From positions 2,418,001 to 2,482,000 of the forward strand of contig JASJZC010000002.1 of NCBI GenBank assembly GCA_037178855.1: a DNA stretch of 64,000 bases, in the 5' to 3' direction. Below the pieces are notes generated by a model, which searched no databases, had not been told where the DNA came from, and saw only the letters and a list, made by a program, of their open reading frames with translations. Positions within the stretch are counted from its first letter, which is position 1. The number at the start of each line of letters is the position of its first letter. The position numbers were made by a program, and so were the translations under genes. The DNA comes from Oscheius sp. JU75 (taxonomy: Eukaryota > Nematoda > Chromadorea > Rhabditida > Rhabditidae). Positions 23,499 through 34,043 of this stretch are shown in pieces.

Positions 23499-25067
23499 AT
23501 GAACCGCTTGCCCTACCCAGAAGACTTCTGGACCGATAGTCCTGTCCACATTTCCAGGGTTAGTCTTTAAACTTCTTTTTTGAAGCCACATATTCAGCTC
23601 AGTGAGGAAGAGTTTAAAATAAAAAGAACCGTTTGCACTCGATTCCTAAAAGAACAGCAGAGCTTTGCTCTGACTCTAGACACTAGGGACTGGAATCGCG
23701 AAATGATCGAGCAATTCATGGCTGTCATAGAGAGACGAGCTACCTATACTCTCTGTGTTCCTGCACCGATCAACGTGGCCACTTTTAAACAAAAGGACAT
23801 TTTTGCTATTTTTGGAAAGGTTCGAGTTCTCTGTCCATACAAAATACCATCTTCAGATGCATTCCCGTTCCTTTGCTCGATCCATGCGGTTGTGCAAGGG
23901 TGTCAACAACTTCCTAACTAAGTATGCAACCAAATTCAGAGTTAGGGTAAGGGAAGGGATGCTCCAGAACTATTCAGGGGTTGTAGCAAATGTAAGCAAT
24001 AATTGATTCTTTAAACAGAACTGGAATTCCAGCCAGAAGAAAAATTCATATTTTCTCGCTCGTATAGGAGGACTGGTTGCATTCAAATTGAAGATGTCTC
24101 CACCATAATCCCTTTTACTCTGACTGGAATGTAGAACAGTTCGAATGGGGAGACATTTCGCGATGCGATTTTCCAAATGAAGTGGCCATTTATACGAAGA
24201 GAATTGGCCATCAATATGACTAGAAGTTCCCGTTCCTTTACTCGATTCATGCGGCCCCCCAAGGGTGTCAACAACTCCCTAACCAAAGATGCAGCCAAAT
24301 TCAGTGTAAGGATAAGGGAAGTGATGCTAGATCCAATATGCAGGTCAGCTCGAGCTCTCTACCACAGCGAAAATCGTGGATGATAGGGCTAGACTGTCTC
24401 ACCATTGGATCTGTAGATGTAACCACTCTTCAGGATACATGGGAATTTGTGAAGTTTTTGGTAGGTGTTACCTCTTTGTCTCTATGTCTCTCTGTCCTCT
24501 CTCTGTCCAAATTTCACGAACAAAACTGTTCAGAAACCGAGAAAGCTAGAATATCAAGGCAACTTCAACGTGACCTCTGAACTATTGGATCTGGCTGCGT
24601 GCGTCTCCATGAGTCAACCTCTACAAAACTTCCAACTTTACAGTCTTGTCAAGGTAGACAATGGTTTAAACTTATGTTCCCGTATCCAGAAATGGAAGTC
24701 AGGAAGTTGGAGCCATAAGGCAACTTTCATTAGGGGATTTTCTGGCGAGTCGAAGGAGGACGTTGACAGCGAACTGAGAGACTGCTTTGCCTACAATTTC
24801 ATGAACCGCCGACTGATTTTCGTTCCTAATCCCGACAATGTATATCTTGTCTTGATAACTAATCGATACGAGAACGATACGGAGTTTAAGATGATCCTCA
24901 ACGTTCAACTAGTGTCGGATCTTATTGCTTACGAAGTAGACTACCTAAGCGAATACCCAGGAGAATACCACCCAATCGACTATTCCGCCTACAGGGGTGA
25001 CCTCGATTCTCTCATTGTCCCCCGTGCTTTTTGTGATATCTTTGCAAACCATGTAAGTGAGAAATAG
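23499..25067 (+). pseudogene. 'TDSPVHI' family, chimeric disrupted copy
   Basis: 5' exons are well preserved: 23499-23558 (PEDFWTDSPVHISR) and 23598-23819 (ending KDIFAIFGK), then an exon from 23863 with MHSRSFARSMRLCKGVNNFL. The middle is damaged: the block IIPFTLTGM runs into a stop near 24133, and a second copy of the MHSR exon is present at about 24222-24330 without its start. From 24345 the sequence is close to copy 1, including WMIGLDCLTIGSVDVTTLQD, the exon 24525-24650 (KPRKLEY) and a full last exon ending at 25067. The pattern suggests fusion of two copies or gene conversion. A functional product seems unlikely but shorter transcripts are possible. Confidence 0.7.
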
Positions 25068-25546
25068 CACCTCCAACTTTATCGAATGTTTGTTCCATTT
25101 TTGTACTCTCTTCCATCCATTCTTCGAGCCGTCTCATGAAATGTAGTACATCCTATTTTATAATAAATAGTGGACTGGGGATAGGCGGATGTAAGGATAC
25201 TTGTTACCAATTTTAATCTATGCCGAGACAGAGAGAGGTTTTTTCCAAGAACGGACTGTTAGCAAGCTTTCAGAAACACTAAAAAGTTTGCACCCTCTTA
25301 TCATGTCTGCTCGTTGCATCACATTCCCTTCTTTTTTTTCCAGCAAGACTCGCTCACCTGGACAATGATTAATATATTTTTTGAGCTTCGGTTTCCGTGT
25401 TGTCTAAATCTATTTGTCTCCTCCTGAAACACTCGCAACTGCATTTTTTGCCACCCTATTTGGCCCGGAATCATTGTTTTTTCTGCCAAATCAGATCTTC
25501 GAGGCTTCCGTTTCACAGATTAAAGTTTAGATTGTTTTCGAAGAAG

Positions 25547-26667
25547 ATGACGCTCCCAGATGTCTTCCGTACTGACAGCCCTGTTCATATATTGAAGGCA
25601 AGTTTAAACTCGGTGAAATCACGTTTTCTAAGATGAGTGATGCAGAATTCAACGCGAAAAGAGAGTATTTGACACGTTACATCCATGGACAGGAAAAGCT
25701 CTGTGCAGACTACCGACATGATGATTGGAATCAAGAAATCACCAAACAATTTCTGGACGTTGTTGTAAAACGGGCCGGCTACTCCCTCCCACTGCCTGAT
25801 CCAGTAGATATGGCCAATTACCAGCAGAAAGATCTGTTGGCTATTTTCTCGAAGGTTGGTTATTCTGTACAGTCAAAATACGAGATTCAGATACATTCCC
25901 AAACTTTCAGTCGATGTATACGACTCTGTAAGCATGTCAACAAGCTTCTGAACAAGAATCTCACCAAGTTCACTGTAAGAATGAAAGACGGAGAGCTGAA
26001 AATTTCTGCGAGAGTGAGTTAACGAACATTTCACCCCTGTCTCTCTCTCTGCCTCTATCTTTCACAGCGAGAATGTTTCTTTTTCATTTCAGGGAGAACT
26101 CGATTGTACTCTTTTTCGAATTTTCATTTTCAGAAGCCTCAATTCCTTGACTACAACTTAGATGCTGTCCTAGTCATGAGCTTTTGAATTTAGCAGCTAA
26201 ACTTTGCATTTCACTACCCAAAAATTATAGCGTTACCGAATTCATCAAGGTAACTTAGATTCACTAGGACACTAAAGTATTCCCAGATTTGGCGAGAAGG
26301 AAAATGGAAGCATACGGCTACTTTGATCGAAGGATACTGTAGTAGGCCGAATGAAAAGGATTACAGTGCCGTCGCGGATTGTTGCACATTTGAGTTTGAA
26401 GGCAAATCGAAGCTAATTTTTGTTCCCAGTCCTGATAATGTCTATCTTGTTTTGAGAATATCCACCCATCTTGAAACTTTGACTTACTTTTCGATACTTC
26501 TTCACGTTCAATCAGTTTCTGACCTCCTTCACTATGAGGAGGACCTGTTAGGATATTGTTTTCCAATAGACTATTCCGGATACAGTGGCAATCTCGATTC
26601 GGTCATCAACCCTCAGGCTTTTTGTGCTCTCATCAAAAAATATAATCCGAGGAATCGTTATAGATAG
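25547..26667 (+). pseudogene. 'TDSPVHI' family copy lacking the central exon
   Basis: Exons 25547-25597, 25633-25854 and 25891-26013 are open and in phase 0; the first intron begins GCAAGT, a canonical GC-AG donor. The next blocks (PFTFT, MKWP, WMxGLD) are absent. The following exon, starting KPQFLDYNLDAVLVMSF near 26135, hits stops. The last exon (about 26287-26667) is intact, with FVPSPDNVYLVL and PIDYSGYSGNLDSVI. It is therefore either a decaying copy or a gene missing about 160 residues. Confidence 0.65.
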
Positions 26668-26705
26668 CGTGAATTTGTATACTGCATTGGATTTGTTCTA
26701 TTATA

Positions 26706-26830
26706 AAGTCTCGCTACTGCTAAAAGCGCAATGATGTCCGTCCGTCCGTGCGTCACCACGAAACAAAATCGAGCAATTTATTCTGTCCAGAAGCTGTATT
26801 GCACAAAAAAACGTCATTACCAATACGAAG
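26706..26830. repeat. Single end of the foldback repeat family
   Basis: CTGCTAAAAGCGCAATGATG with CCGTCCGTCCGTGCGTCACC downstream matches the end of the element at 21024-21456. No second arm is evident nearby. Confidence 0.55.
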
Positions 26831-27149
26831 CGCTGAAGCCGCCAATGCAAATTGAAGACAAAATGAAGGCGAAACCGTCGACGACGGCTGATATTAATAC
26901 CTCGGAGAGACATATACGGTCGTTTCAGGGAAATTCGATAAGCAGCCAAGACTGCTGGAAGTACGAATTTGTTTCATATCTTCATTCCCTATATGCCCGT
27001 ATAATCGGTACTACAAAAGAATATATGCAGCTAAAGTTGACAAGAGCCCAGTTCTTATCGCCCGTTGTTTATTGCTCCACTTTCTCACCACTGCACTCTA
27101 CCTCTCTTTTTCTCCTAGCAGAATTTTTAGTTGTTCCAGGTGATGGGGT

Positions 27150-27690
27150 TTACAGAAGCTTCTGGACAGACGTCCTCATTTACAGGGTGAGTTTTTACCT
27201 CTGAGAGTAGAGAGAGTTTTAGTGACTAGCTTATTTCCATGGCACTCCGGATGGTTTTTGTACGCTTGATCTCTTGAGCCCAACTGCAAAGAACTCTTAT
27301 CATAAAGGTGTATCTTTGTAAGGATGTCAACAAGTTTCTAACCAAGAATCTGACCAAGTATTAGGATCACGCAAGGAGATCTTGAAATTTGGGGAGATGG
27401 AAATGTGAGAATGAAGTTCATAAAGCTCAATGAGCAACTTTCAGGGTATGGAGGCGTTTCTTCGGGATCTCTTTACCCGAATGAAATGGCCGTTTGCGCT
27501 TCCAGAAATAGCCCTCTGTGGTGGTAGTCGATTCGAAGCCTTGGATGACAGGTCTTGACAGCCTTTGCTTTGATACCGCAGAAGAAGCGAGAAAAATTCG
27601 TCAAGTATTATCCAAGATTAAAGTAGACAAGTCAAGCAGTGGACAGACTATACGAATACCAACAGCTGTTATTAGCGAGGGTCACTTAAG
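27150..27690 (+). pseudogene. 'TDSPVHI' family relic
   Basis: Pieces in order: RSFWTDVLIYR (27155-27187, degenerate exon 1), CTTTGTAAGGATGTCAACAA (27314-27333), LFTRMKWPFALPE (27470-27510), and PWMTGLDSLCFDTAEEA (27538-27588). Frames are broken. The 27225-27440 part is closely similar to 31090-31320, and 27605-27688 to 33776-33857. Confidence 0.65.
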
Positions 27691-28414
27691 ATTTTGGTGG
27701 GAAAAATTCAAACATAAAGATCATTTTAAACTATGAAAGCGCGATGGTGTCTGTGGTTGACTTTATTTGTTTGTCCGAGGCCACGAAACAAAAGCAAAGG
27801 AAAAAGATGTACAATGTTATTGTAAATTGTTGCAAACCAATTGAATTGGAGAAGAACTCAGAAATGAGACGGCGAGTTCTGGGCACTCACGGGTAGAGAC
27901 AGAAAGACAGGAGACACAGAGGCAGAGAGGGAGAAAAACTGAAAAAATTGCATTGCAAATTGCACCGGCTTTCTGTGAACTTGGCAGATAAGAATGAATA
28001 ATTTCAGTGCTGAGTGACAAAAAGTGCACCTGAAAAGAGAGACCAGGTAATTGAAAGGCAGACTCGCTCGATGGTTAATATTCCTCAATCAACAGTTTTT
28101 GTTGTATAACTAAAGACGTCAACCAGTTTCATTTTAAAGCAAACAACTGACAAAACACGAGATTTTTTAAAATCGAGACGAGGGTTTAATACCGTTTCCC
28201 AAAAAGTTACTACTGTTATCTGATAACTGTTTATCAAAATGAGCATTGTCTGGATTTCTACGTACGTATTGGCTTCTGCTTTTGAACACAGTAAAAGAGG
28301 AGATCGTTTAAAGGTAAATTGAATGGTGCAAACCTACCCAAACATATAAAACTACGCTGTATTGTTCCCCAACATGTAAGAACGAAAGTTTAGCGAAACG
28401 AAGAACCAGACAAT

Positions 28415-30175
28415 TTATTTCGGTCTAATCACCGTGGATTTGTTATGAAACATTTTCCTTTTCAGGACAGCAATACTTGCTCTTAGTTTGGGCTTCTTGT
28501 GGTAGTTGGGATTCATGACTATGAGAATCAGTCCTGTTCCAAGGTCATAAGTTGACGTTGCAGCGAAAAATACGTCACTTATCCCTGAAAATCAAGTCTG
28601 CAAAAAAGAAGCTCCTTACATGTGTACTCAAAGCTGTCTGTTAAATAGACCATAAGACACAGCAGAATGGGAACAGCAATTGTCAAGCTCGGAAAAGTTG
28701 TTAGAAGAGCGGTTTGTAGAAGAAACTTGCTCTGTTTCTTTCTTGAGCTGACGGATAAAGCGCCTTTCTGTAAGATTCGAACACAACCAACAATAAAATA
28801 AAGCACAAAAGATGCAGCAGAAATGACGTCAATTGCAGCAACCGTGAGTATTAGTGGAATATCATCATTGGCAAATATAAGCAAATTTGGTACTTCGAGA
28901 ATATTGTCGTGAATGCAAGTATAGTTCTGAACAACATATGAAATACAAGCGCGTCATAACTATAAAGGCACCCCAGTTTTTAGCTGTGGAGCCAAAACTA
29001 CGCATTTTAAAAACAATCTGACAGGTTATGGTCTGGGCGGCATACTCTCATGACGGTACTGTCTCGCTCGAGTTTGTCACCAGTAGGATGAATAGCCTCG
29101 ACTATCAGGATGTGCTCCAGAACAACCTGCTTCCTTACCGAGTTCGACACGTTGAGACCTTTTTGTTTACCTAGGGCAGAAGGATAATTCGATGGGTCTG
29201 TAGATTTTTTTTTACAAGAGTTTTGAATACCAAAGAAAAAGATGGCATTGTCAGATTGTTTTTAAAATGCGTAGTTTTGGCTCCACAGCTAAAAACTGGG
29301 GTGCCTTTATAGTTATGACGCGCACTGTATTGTAGTATAACATCCGTATTTCGCAAATCAAATACCCGAAAAACAATCGAACCCGGGTTATACAGCTAGC
29401 TAAGACTTGGACAATTGCGCCCGATTACGCCGCTTTCCCGCTGCGCATAACGACAAACAGAGACCGCTGCGGTTTATTATATGTGAGATCTGGCTGATAA
29501 GAACCTCCTCTTCGACTAATTTTGATTACGACCTTCATGTTCGTAAACATCTGAAGTGTAAGTTTTGATTGAGCTGTACTTAAGCTACATCAGAGACAAT
29601 TTGTCTACTTGGTCACTCCACAGCTTACCTCCGTTAAATAAGTCACTAATTTTGTAATATTTGGTTCAATTCTCCATATGACAAAAAGCGTATTTGCCAA
29701 TAAAAGAAACATGGCGACTATTAACCAGACCCATTTAAGTGGCAACCCATTATATCCTTGCAGAATGAGATAACGGCTGAGGAACAAGAACATCGCTGTT
29801 AACAACTCGCAAATTACAAATGTAAGTGCAATCAAAGCCATTTCTTTCCAGTTGAGGTATTTGGTAGCTGGTCCAAATGCGCATGCAATCAGAAAAGGCA
29901 AGTAAATATGATTTTGCCAAAAGACGTTAATCTGAAAAGTTTTATATTTTGACTTACATTGTGTCTACCCAAATGTTTGCCGCGAATGCTGACAGCTGAT
30001 GAGTGAAAAGAAGCCATTTATAGAGCTTGTTCTGGTTTTGAGAACGGTATACAATGCAGTATAAAACATAAATATTAAACGGTACACTGATAGCTGATAG
30101 ACTGTGCTGGATCCAAAAATAGACTTTGTGAGTTTCTTCATAGTTAAATTCAAGTTCTGGGCAGTAAATTTTCAT
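28415..30175 (-). CDS. Seven-transmembrane chemoreceptor, Str-superfamily type (srh/sri-like)
   Basis: Exons 30175-29969, 29931-29629, 28926-28620 and 28584-28415; phases 0, 0, 1; 328 residues, normal for nematode serpentine receptors. The N-terminus CPELEFNYEETHKVYFWIQH is followed by hydrophobic segments around ISVPFNIYVLYCIVY, KWLLFTHQLSAFAANIW, MALIALTFVICELLTAMFLF, KWVWLIVAMFLLLANTLF, the segment IPLILTVAAIDVISAASF, and TIAVPILLCLMVYL, then a C-terminal segment TYDLGTGLILIVMNPNY and a basic tail. Such receptors act in sensory neuron cilia. The third intron (28927-29628) is long because it carries a small Tc1-like element. The exact class within the superfamily is not certain. Confidence 0.85.
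28946..29327. mobile_element. Non-autonomous Tc1-like element with long inverted ends
   Basis: Flanked by TA on both sides. The inverted termini run for about 80 bases (28946-29025 and 29254-29327) and are almost identical inverted copies, both containing GGCACCCCAGTTTTTAGCTG or its complement. Between them is a fragment of Tc1 transposase on the plus strand (MVWAAYSHDGTVSLEFV near 29030-29080). Internally deleted, about 382 bases, inserted in an intron of the receptor gene. Confidence 0.85.
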
Positions 30176-30568
30176 CTCTAAGGAAGAGAATTATGGTGTG
30201 GGAAGTCTCAATGGAAGCTGGTTCAAAATTAATTGGCAGCTGTTAAATATGTTAGCAGCTGCGTTTAACGACATTTCGCCACAGAATCGAAAACATAGTT
30301 TTCTAAACCTGCGCAAAGGAGTGTTCAAAAGTTGCTGCTAACCTGTTGTAATACGGGAGAGCGAAATCAGATAACAGCTTTATTGGAGCCCAAATCTTGA
30401 AGTGCCAAAAGCGCACTCCTATAAAACAATAATAGATTGCCAAAAGGAACATAAATATCATATATATATATATAGCAGAAGCTATTCCCGCTTCTCAACA
30501 TAACACAGCGAACGAAACATGCACGTGAAATTATATCTATGTGTATATTATATCCATATAACTAAATA

Positions 30569-30995
30569 CAGTCAACTCTCGATATAGTAGACACGCGTTT
30601 TGCACAGAAAAAGTCTACTATTTGACGTGGTTTACTAAACTGTAGAAAATGCCTTATTTTACCTTCAGGATGCCCAATATCCTAGTAAAAGCTTCAGTTT
30701 TATGTGTATAGCTTGTTTGGCGAACTATTTTATTGGGAAACAATCAACAAACTTTAAAAAAATTAAACAATACTGGTTTGACGGCTGCGTTTTAAGCGAA
30801 TGGCCTCAAACTCATCGATAAGAGCATCAACTTTGCTTACAACATTCGAGTAAGAATTCTGTTCCATAAATTCTAAAACCACAGGCAAAGGCTGGTGCGC
30901 ATCTACGAAGGAGATTTGGTTTGTTTCCTCATGAGACTCTCCAAGATCTTCTTCGGATTCAAATGAGCCTTCGTGATTCTTGAGGTAGAAATCGG
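30569..30995 (-). mobile_element. Pogo/Tigger-type transposon, 3' fragment
   Basis: One terminus CAGTCAACTCTCGATATAGT at 30569 follows a TA and has the form of Tigger/pogo ends. A minus-strand frame from about 30993 to the stop at 30763 encodes a C-terminal transposase-like tail: acidic, then VVLEFMEQNSYSNVVSKVD, and finally RLKRSRQTSIV. The other end is missing; the fragment abuts another repeat end at about 31020-31090. Confidence 0.55.
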
Positions 30996-31089
30996 CTCTC
31001 TACGGAACCTATGACATGTCATGACTTGCCAGCTTTTTGCTCGTGGTGACGCACGGAAGGACACCATTGCACTTTAGTAGTAGAGAGAT

Positions 31090-31840
31090 CTTTAGTGACT
31101 AGCTTATTTCCATGGCACTCCGGAAGGTTTTTGTACGCTTGATCTCTTGAGCCCAACTGCAAAGAACTTTTATCATAAACATGTATCTTTGTAAGGATGT
31201 CAACAAGCTTTTAACCAAGAATCTGATCAAGTTCAGTGTTAGGATCAGGCAAAGAGATCTTAAAATTTGGGAAGATGGAAATTTGAGAATAAAGTTCATA
31301 AAGCTCAATGAACACCTTTGAGGGTACGAAGTTGACCGAATTTCGTCGTAAGAGTATCAATGTTACGTCGCACAAGCACGTCTCCATTGACGACATTGAT
31401 CAACTTAGCCTTTCACGTTCACTGAACTTGCTGAAGATTGGAATGAAGAGACGTTTCGGGCTCTCTTTGCCCGAATGAAATGGCCGTTTGCGCTTCGAGA
31501 AATAGCTCTCTATGATGGTAGTCGACTAGATCCAAAGCCTTGGTTGACAGGGTTGACAGCCTTTGCTTTGATACCGCAGAAGAAGCAAGGTGCTGGAAGG
31601 ATGCAAAAAAATGGAAACTGGTGAAGGACTTGGTTAGTTTGCTCTGTCATGACAGTATCTTAGAACCTTCTTGTGAAGATAATTGCGAATGTTCTATTTG
31701 TGTTCGACCTTGTTTCGGGTGAGCAGGACATTTTGTTATTCTGTTTCCCAATCGATTATTCTGCGTACAGTGGCGACATTGATTCCTTCATTAAACCTTC
31801 TTCTTTTTGTGGCCTTTACAGATATGCTGCCATCTACTGA
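31090..31840 (+). pseudogene. 'TDSPVHI' family relic
   Basis: Starts with a block nearly matching 27225-27440 and includes CTTTGTAAGGATGTCAACAA, LFARMKWPFALREIAL (about 31465-31510), a piece LTAFALIPQKKQG in a shifted frame, and an end PIDYSAYSGDIDSFI before a stop at 31838. The N-terminal exons are missing and frames are broken. Confidence 0.7.
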
Positions 31841-32070
31841 GCTATTTAGAAAATAAAATTTGTCAGATTCTACTGTCACTTTCACCCCGTGTCACCCACC
31901 TTTAATCTTTTGATCTACTCGCACCCAGAGCAAACAGTTTTCATTCAAACGCTGCCTTATCGACGCCCCGGGCTCCGAAGTTGCAATTATATCCGGCACT
32001 CTTCCCCATTCCGTGTAGTCTCAACTTTCAGTAGTTTCTTTAACAGATTTAGTTTTTAGGTTTGAAAGAG

Positions 32071-33580
32071 ATGAATTTCCCAGAAGAATTCTGGACTGAC
32101 AGTCCCGTCCACATTTTCAAGGTCAGTATTTTCTTTTCCCCTGGAAATACGTTTGTTCAGCTTAGTGACAGTGAATTCAAAGGGCGGAGGGAGTATTTAG
32201 ACCATTTTATAGAAACCCAAACACAAAGTAACAAAGAAGATGTCGATCGAGACAAATGGGATCAAGGAACAGTCGAACAGTTCAAGAAAGTTCTAGAGAA
32301 GCGGGCCAGCTACCCTCTCCCTCTTCCAAACCCAGTAGAGATTGCATCTTTTGAGCAAAAGAATCTTTTGGCTATTTTCGGAAAGGTTTGTGCTTTCAGT
32401 TCGATCAAAACTTATTTTCAGATGCATTCCTGCTCTTTTGCTCGATCCATGCGTCTCTGCAAGGATGCCAATAAGCTTCTGACCAAGAACATGACCAAGT
32501 TCAGTGTAAGGATAAGAGGAGTGGAGCTCCAGATTGCGGATGACAGGGGATCTGAAACCGTGAGTAGAACAGTTTTGAAAGTTACCTATTTGATTTACAG
32601 CCCAGAAAAGTGCTAAGTGTTTGCCGTGGATCAATTCAATACAACTGGACTTTAATAGCGGACCCTTCCTCCATACTGCCCTTTACCTTCACTGGACTAT
32701 CATCTCGTTGGGATGGAGAGTCATTTCGAGAGCAGTTTGACCGGATGAAGTGGCCATTTTTGAACCGACAGATACTAATTTGTGACGATACGCGACTACA
32801 TCCGACGCCGTGGATGACCGGTCTCGATTGTCTCTGCTTCAGTAATCTAAACCTGTCGAAAGATCCGAAACAGGCAGCTCTGGAAAACTGGAAACTCGTC
32901 GAGGATTTGGTAAGGTCTGTCTGTCACTGTCGCTGTTATCATGTCTTCCTGTCTCACTGTCTGTTTGGAAGTCCACATGAATCAACTCTTTCATTTCAGA
33001 AGCCCAAGGAAATGTGGTTTTCCGTCTGTACCCCCGACAAGGATGGCTTTTGGGCAGTGACTCTGGTTCCAGTCCCAGAGTTACTGGCTTCGGCACCGAT
33101 CGTCTCCATCAGCAATACCCCTAAAAACTACGGTATAATCAGACTTGTCAAAGTGATTTGGATGCTAGTCTATCCAAGAACTACTTTCAGGACTGGCGAT
33201 CAGGAGAATGGAATCATAGAGCTACATTCATTGAAGGAAGCTGTGCCGAGACTAGAGACGATATCGACCAAGCAGTCAAAAACTGTTTCACTTTCAAGTT
33301 CGATGGCTTCACGCTTGTCTTCGTACCAAATCCGGACAATGTCTATCTCGTGTTAAAGCACTCACAGGAAAATATCGGAGAAGCTTTTGACTTTACGATG
33401 ACTTCGAACGTTCGCTTCGTGTCCCAGCTTCTTCCAGATAAGCATCTGCTTTTACTAGGCAATTACCCAATAGACTACTCCGCCTATAGCGGTGACATCG
33501 ATTCTCTCATTGACCCTCGAACTTTTTGTGATCTCTTTGCAAACTATGGGAGTGAGGAACGCTACCCCCAATTTTATTGA
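32071..33580 (+). CDS. Unrecognised family 'TDSPVHI', intact copy 2
   Basis: Exons 32071-32121, 32161-32385, 32422-32559, 32601-32909, 33000-33152 and 33191-33580; all introns phase 0; 421 residues. It has one more intron than copy 1, splitting the central exon after SETV-type residues. Blocks in order: FPEEFWTDSPVHIFK; SYPLPLPNPVEIASF and KNLLAIFGK; MHSCSFARSMRLCKDANKLL and KFSVRIRG; SSILPFTFTG; WDGESFREQFDRMKWPF; PWMTGLDCL; WRSGEWNHRATFIEG; LVFVPNPDNVYLVL; PIDYSAYSGDIDSLIDP. No signal peptide or membrane span. The start is the Met just before FPEEF; a 39-base in-frame intron after HIFK must be removed to match the paralogues. Confidence 0.87.
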
Positions 33581-34043
33581 ATGTTTGTTCCAATTCCCAG
33601 GATTTGTTAATTGCTAAACTGTCTGAATTATCCTTCATTAAACTTTGTAAACAGCGCGCCGCCTGACCAAGCCCTCCAGGTTTGCAATGCTACAGGGTCC
33701 TACCCAGAGACGTCCGTCTGCGACACATGTAATCTGGGATAACGTTTGACAAAGTTCGTGTAGCCTTTTCTGTCAAGTATTATCCAAGATTAAAGTTGAC
33801 AAGTCAAGTAGTGGACGGACTATGCGAATACGAGCAGCTGTTATTAGCGAGGGTAAACAACAAGAACTGGGTCACTCAGGTGACTTCTACGGTGTCCATG
33901 GTTCTGTTTAGCGAAACGGAGTGACCGAGCTCCTATCTTGCATCTCAAACTCTTTGACGCCGTGTCATGTGTTATCTGGAATGACTCTTGACTTGTCAGA
34001 GAGTCTTTTGTAAAATGTAAAAGTAAGTTTTATTGACAATAGT
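33581..34043. other. Intergenic, repeat fragment
   Basis: No gene seen. 33776-33857 is close to 27605-27688 (CAAGTATTATCCAAGATTAA and following), showing a dispersed fragment. The remainder holds no recognisable feature; it separates two convergent family copies. Confidence 0.5.

Noticed and set aside
29375-29460. Possible tRNA on the minus strand (GGGTTCGAT box)
   Set aside because: Only a T-arm-like box is present; no acceptor stem or anticodon arm pairs convincingly.
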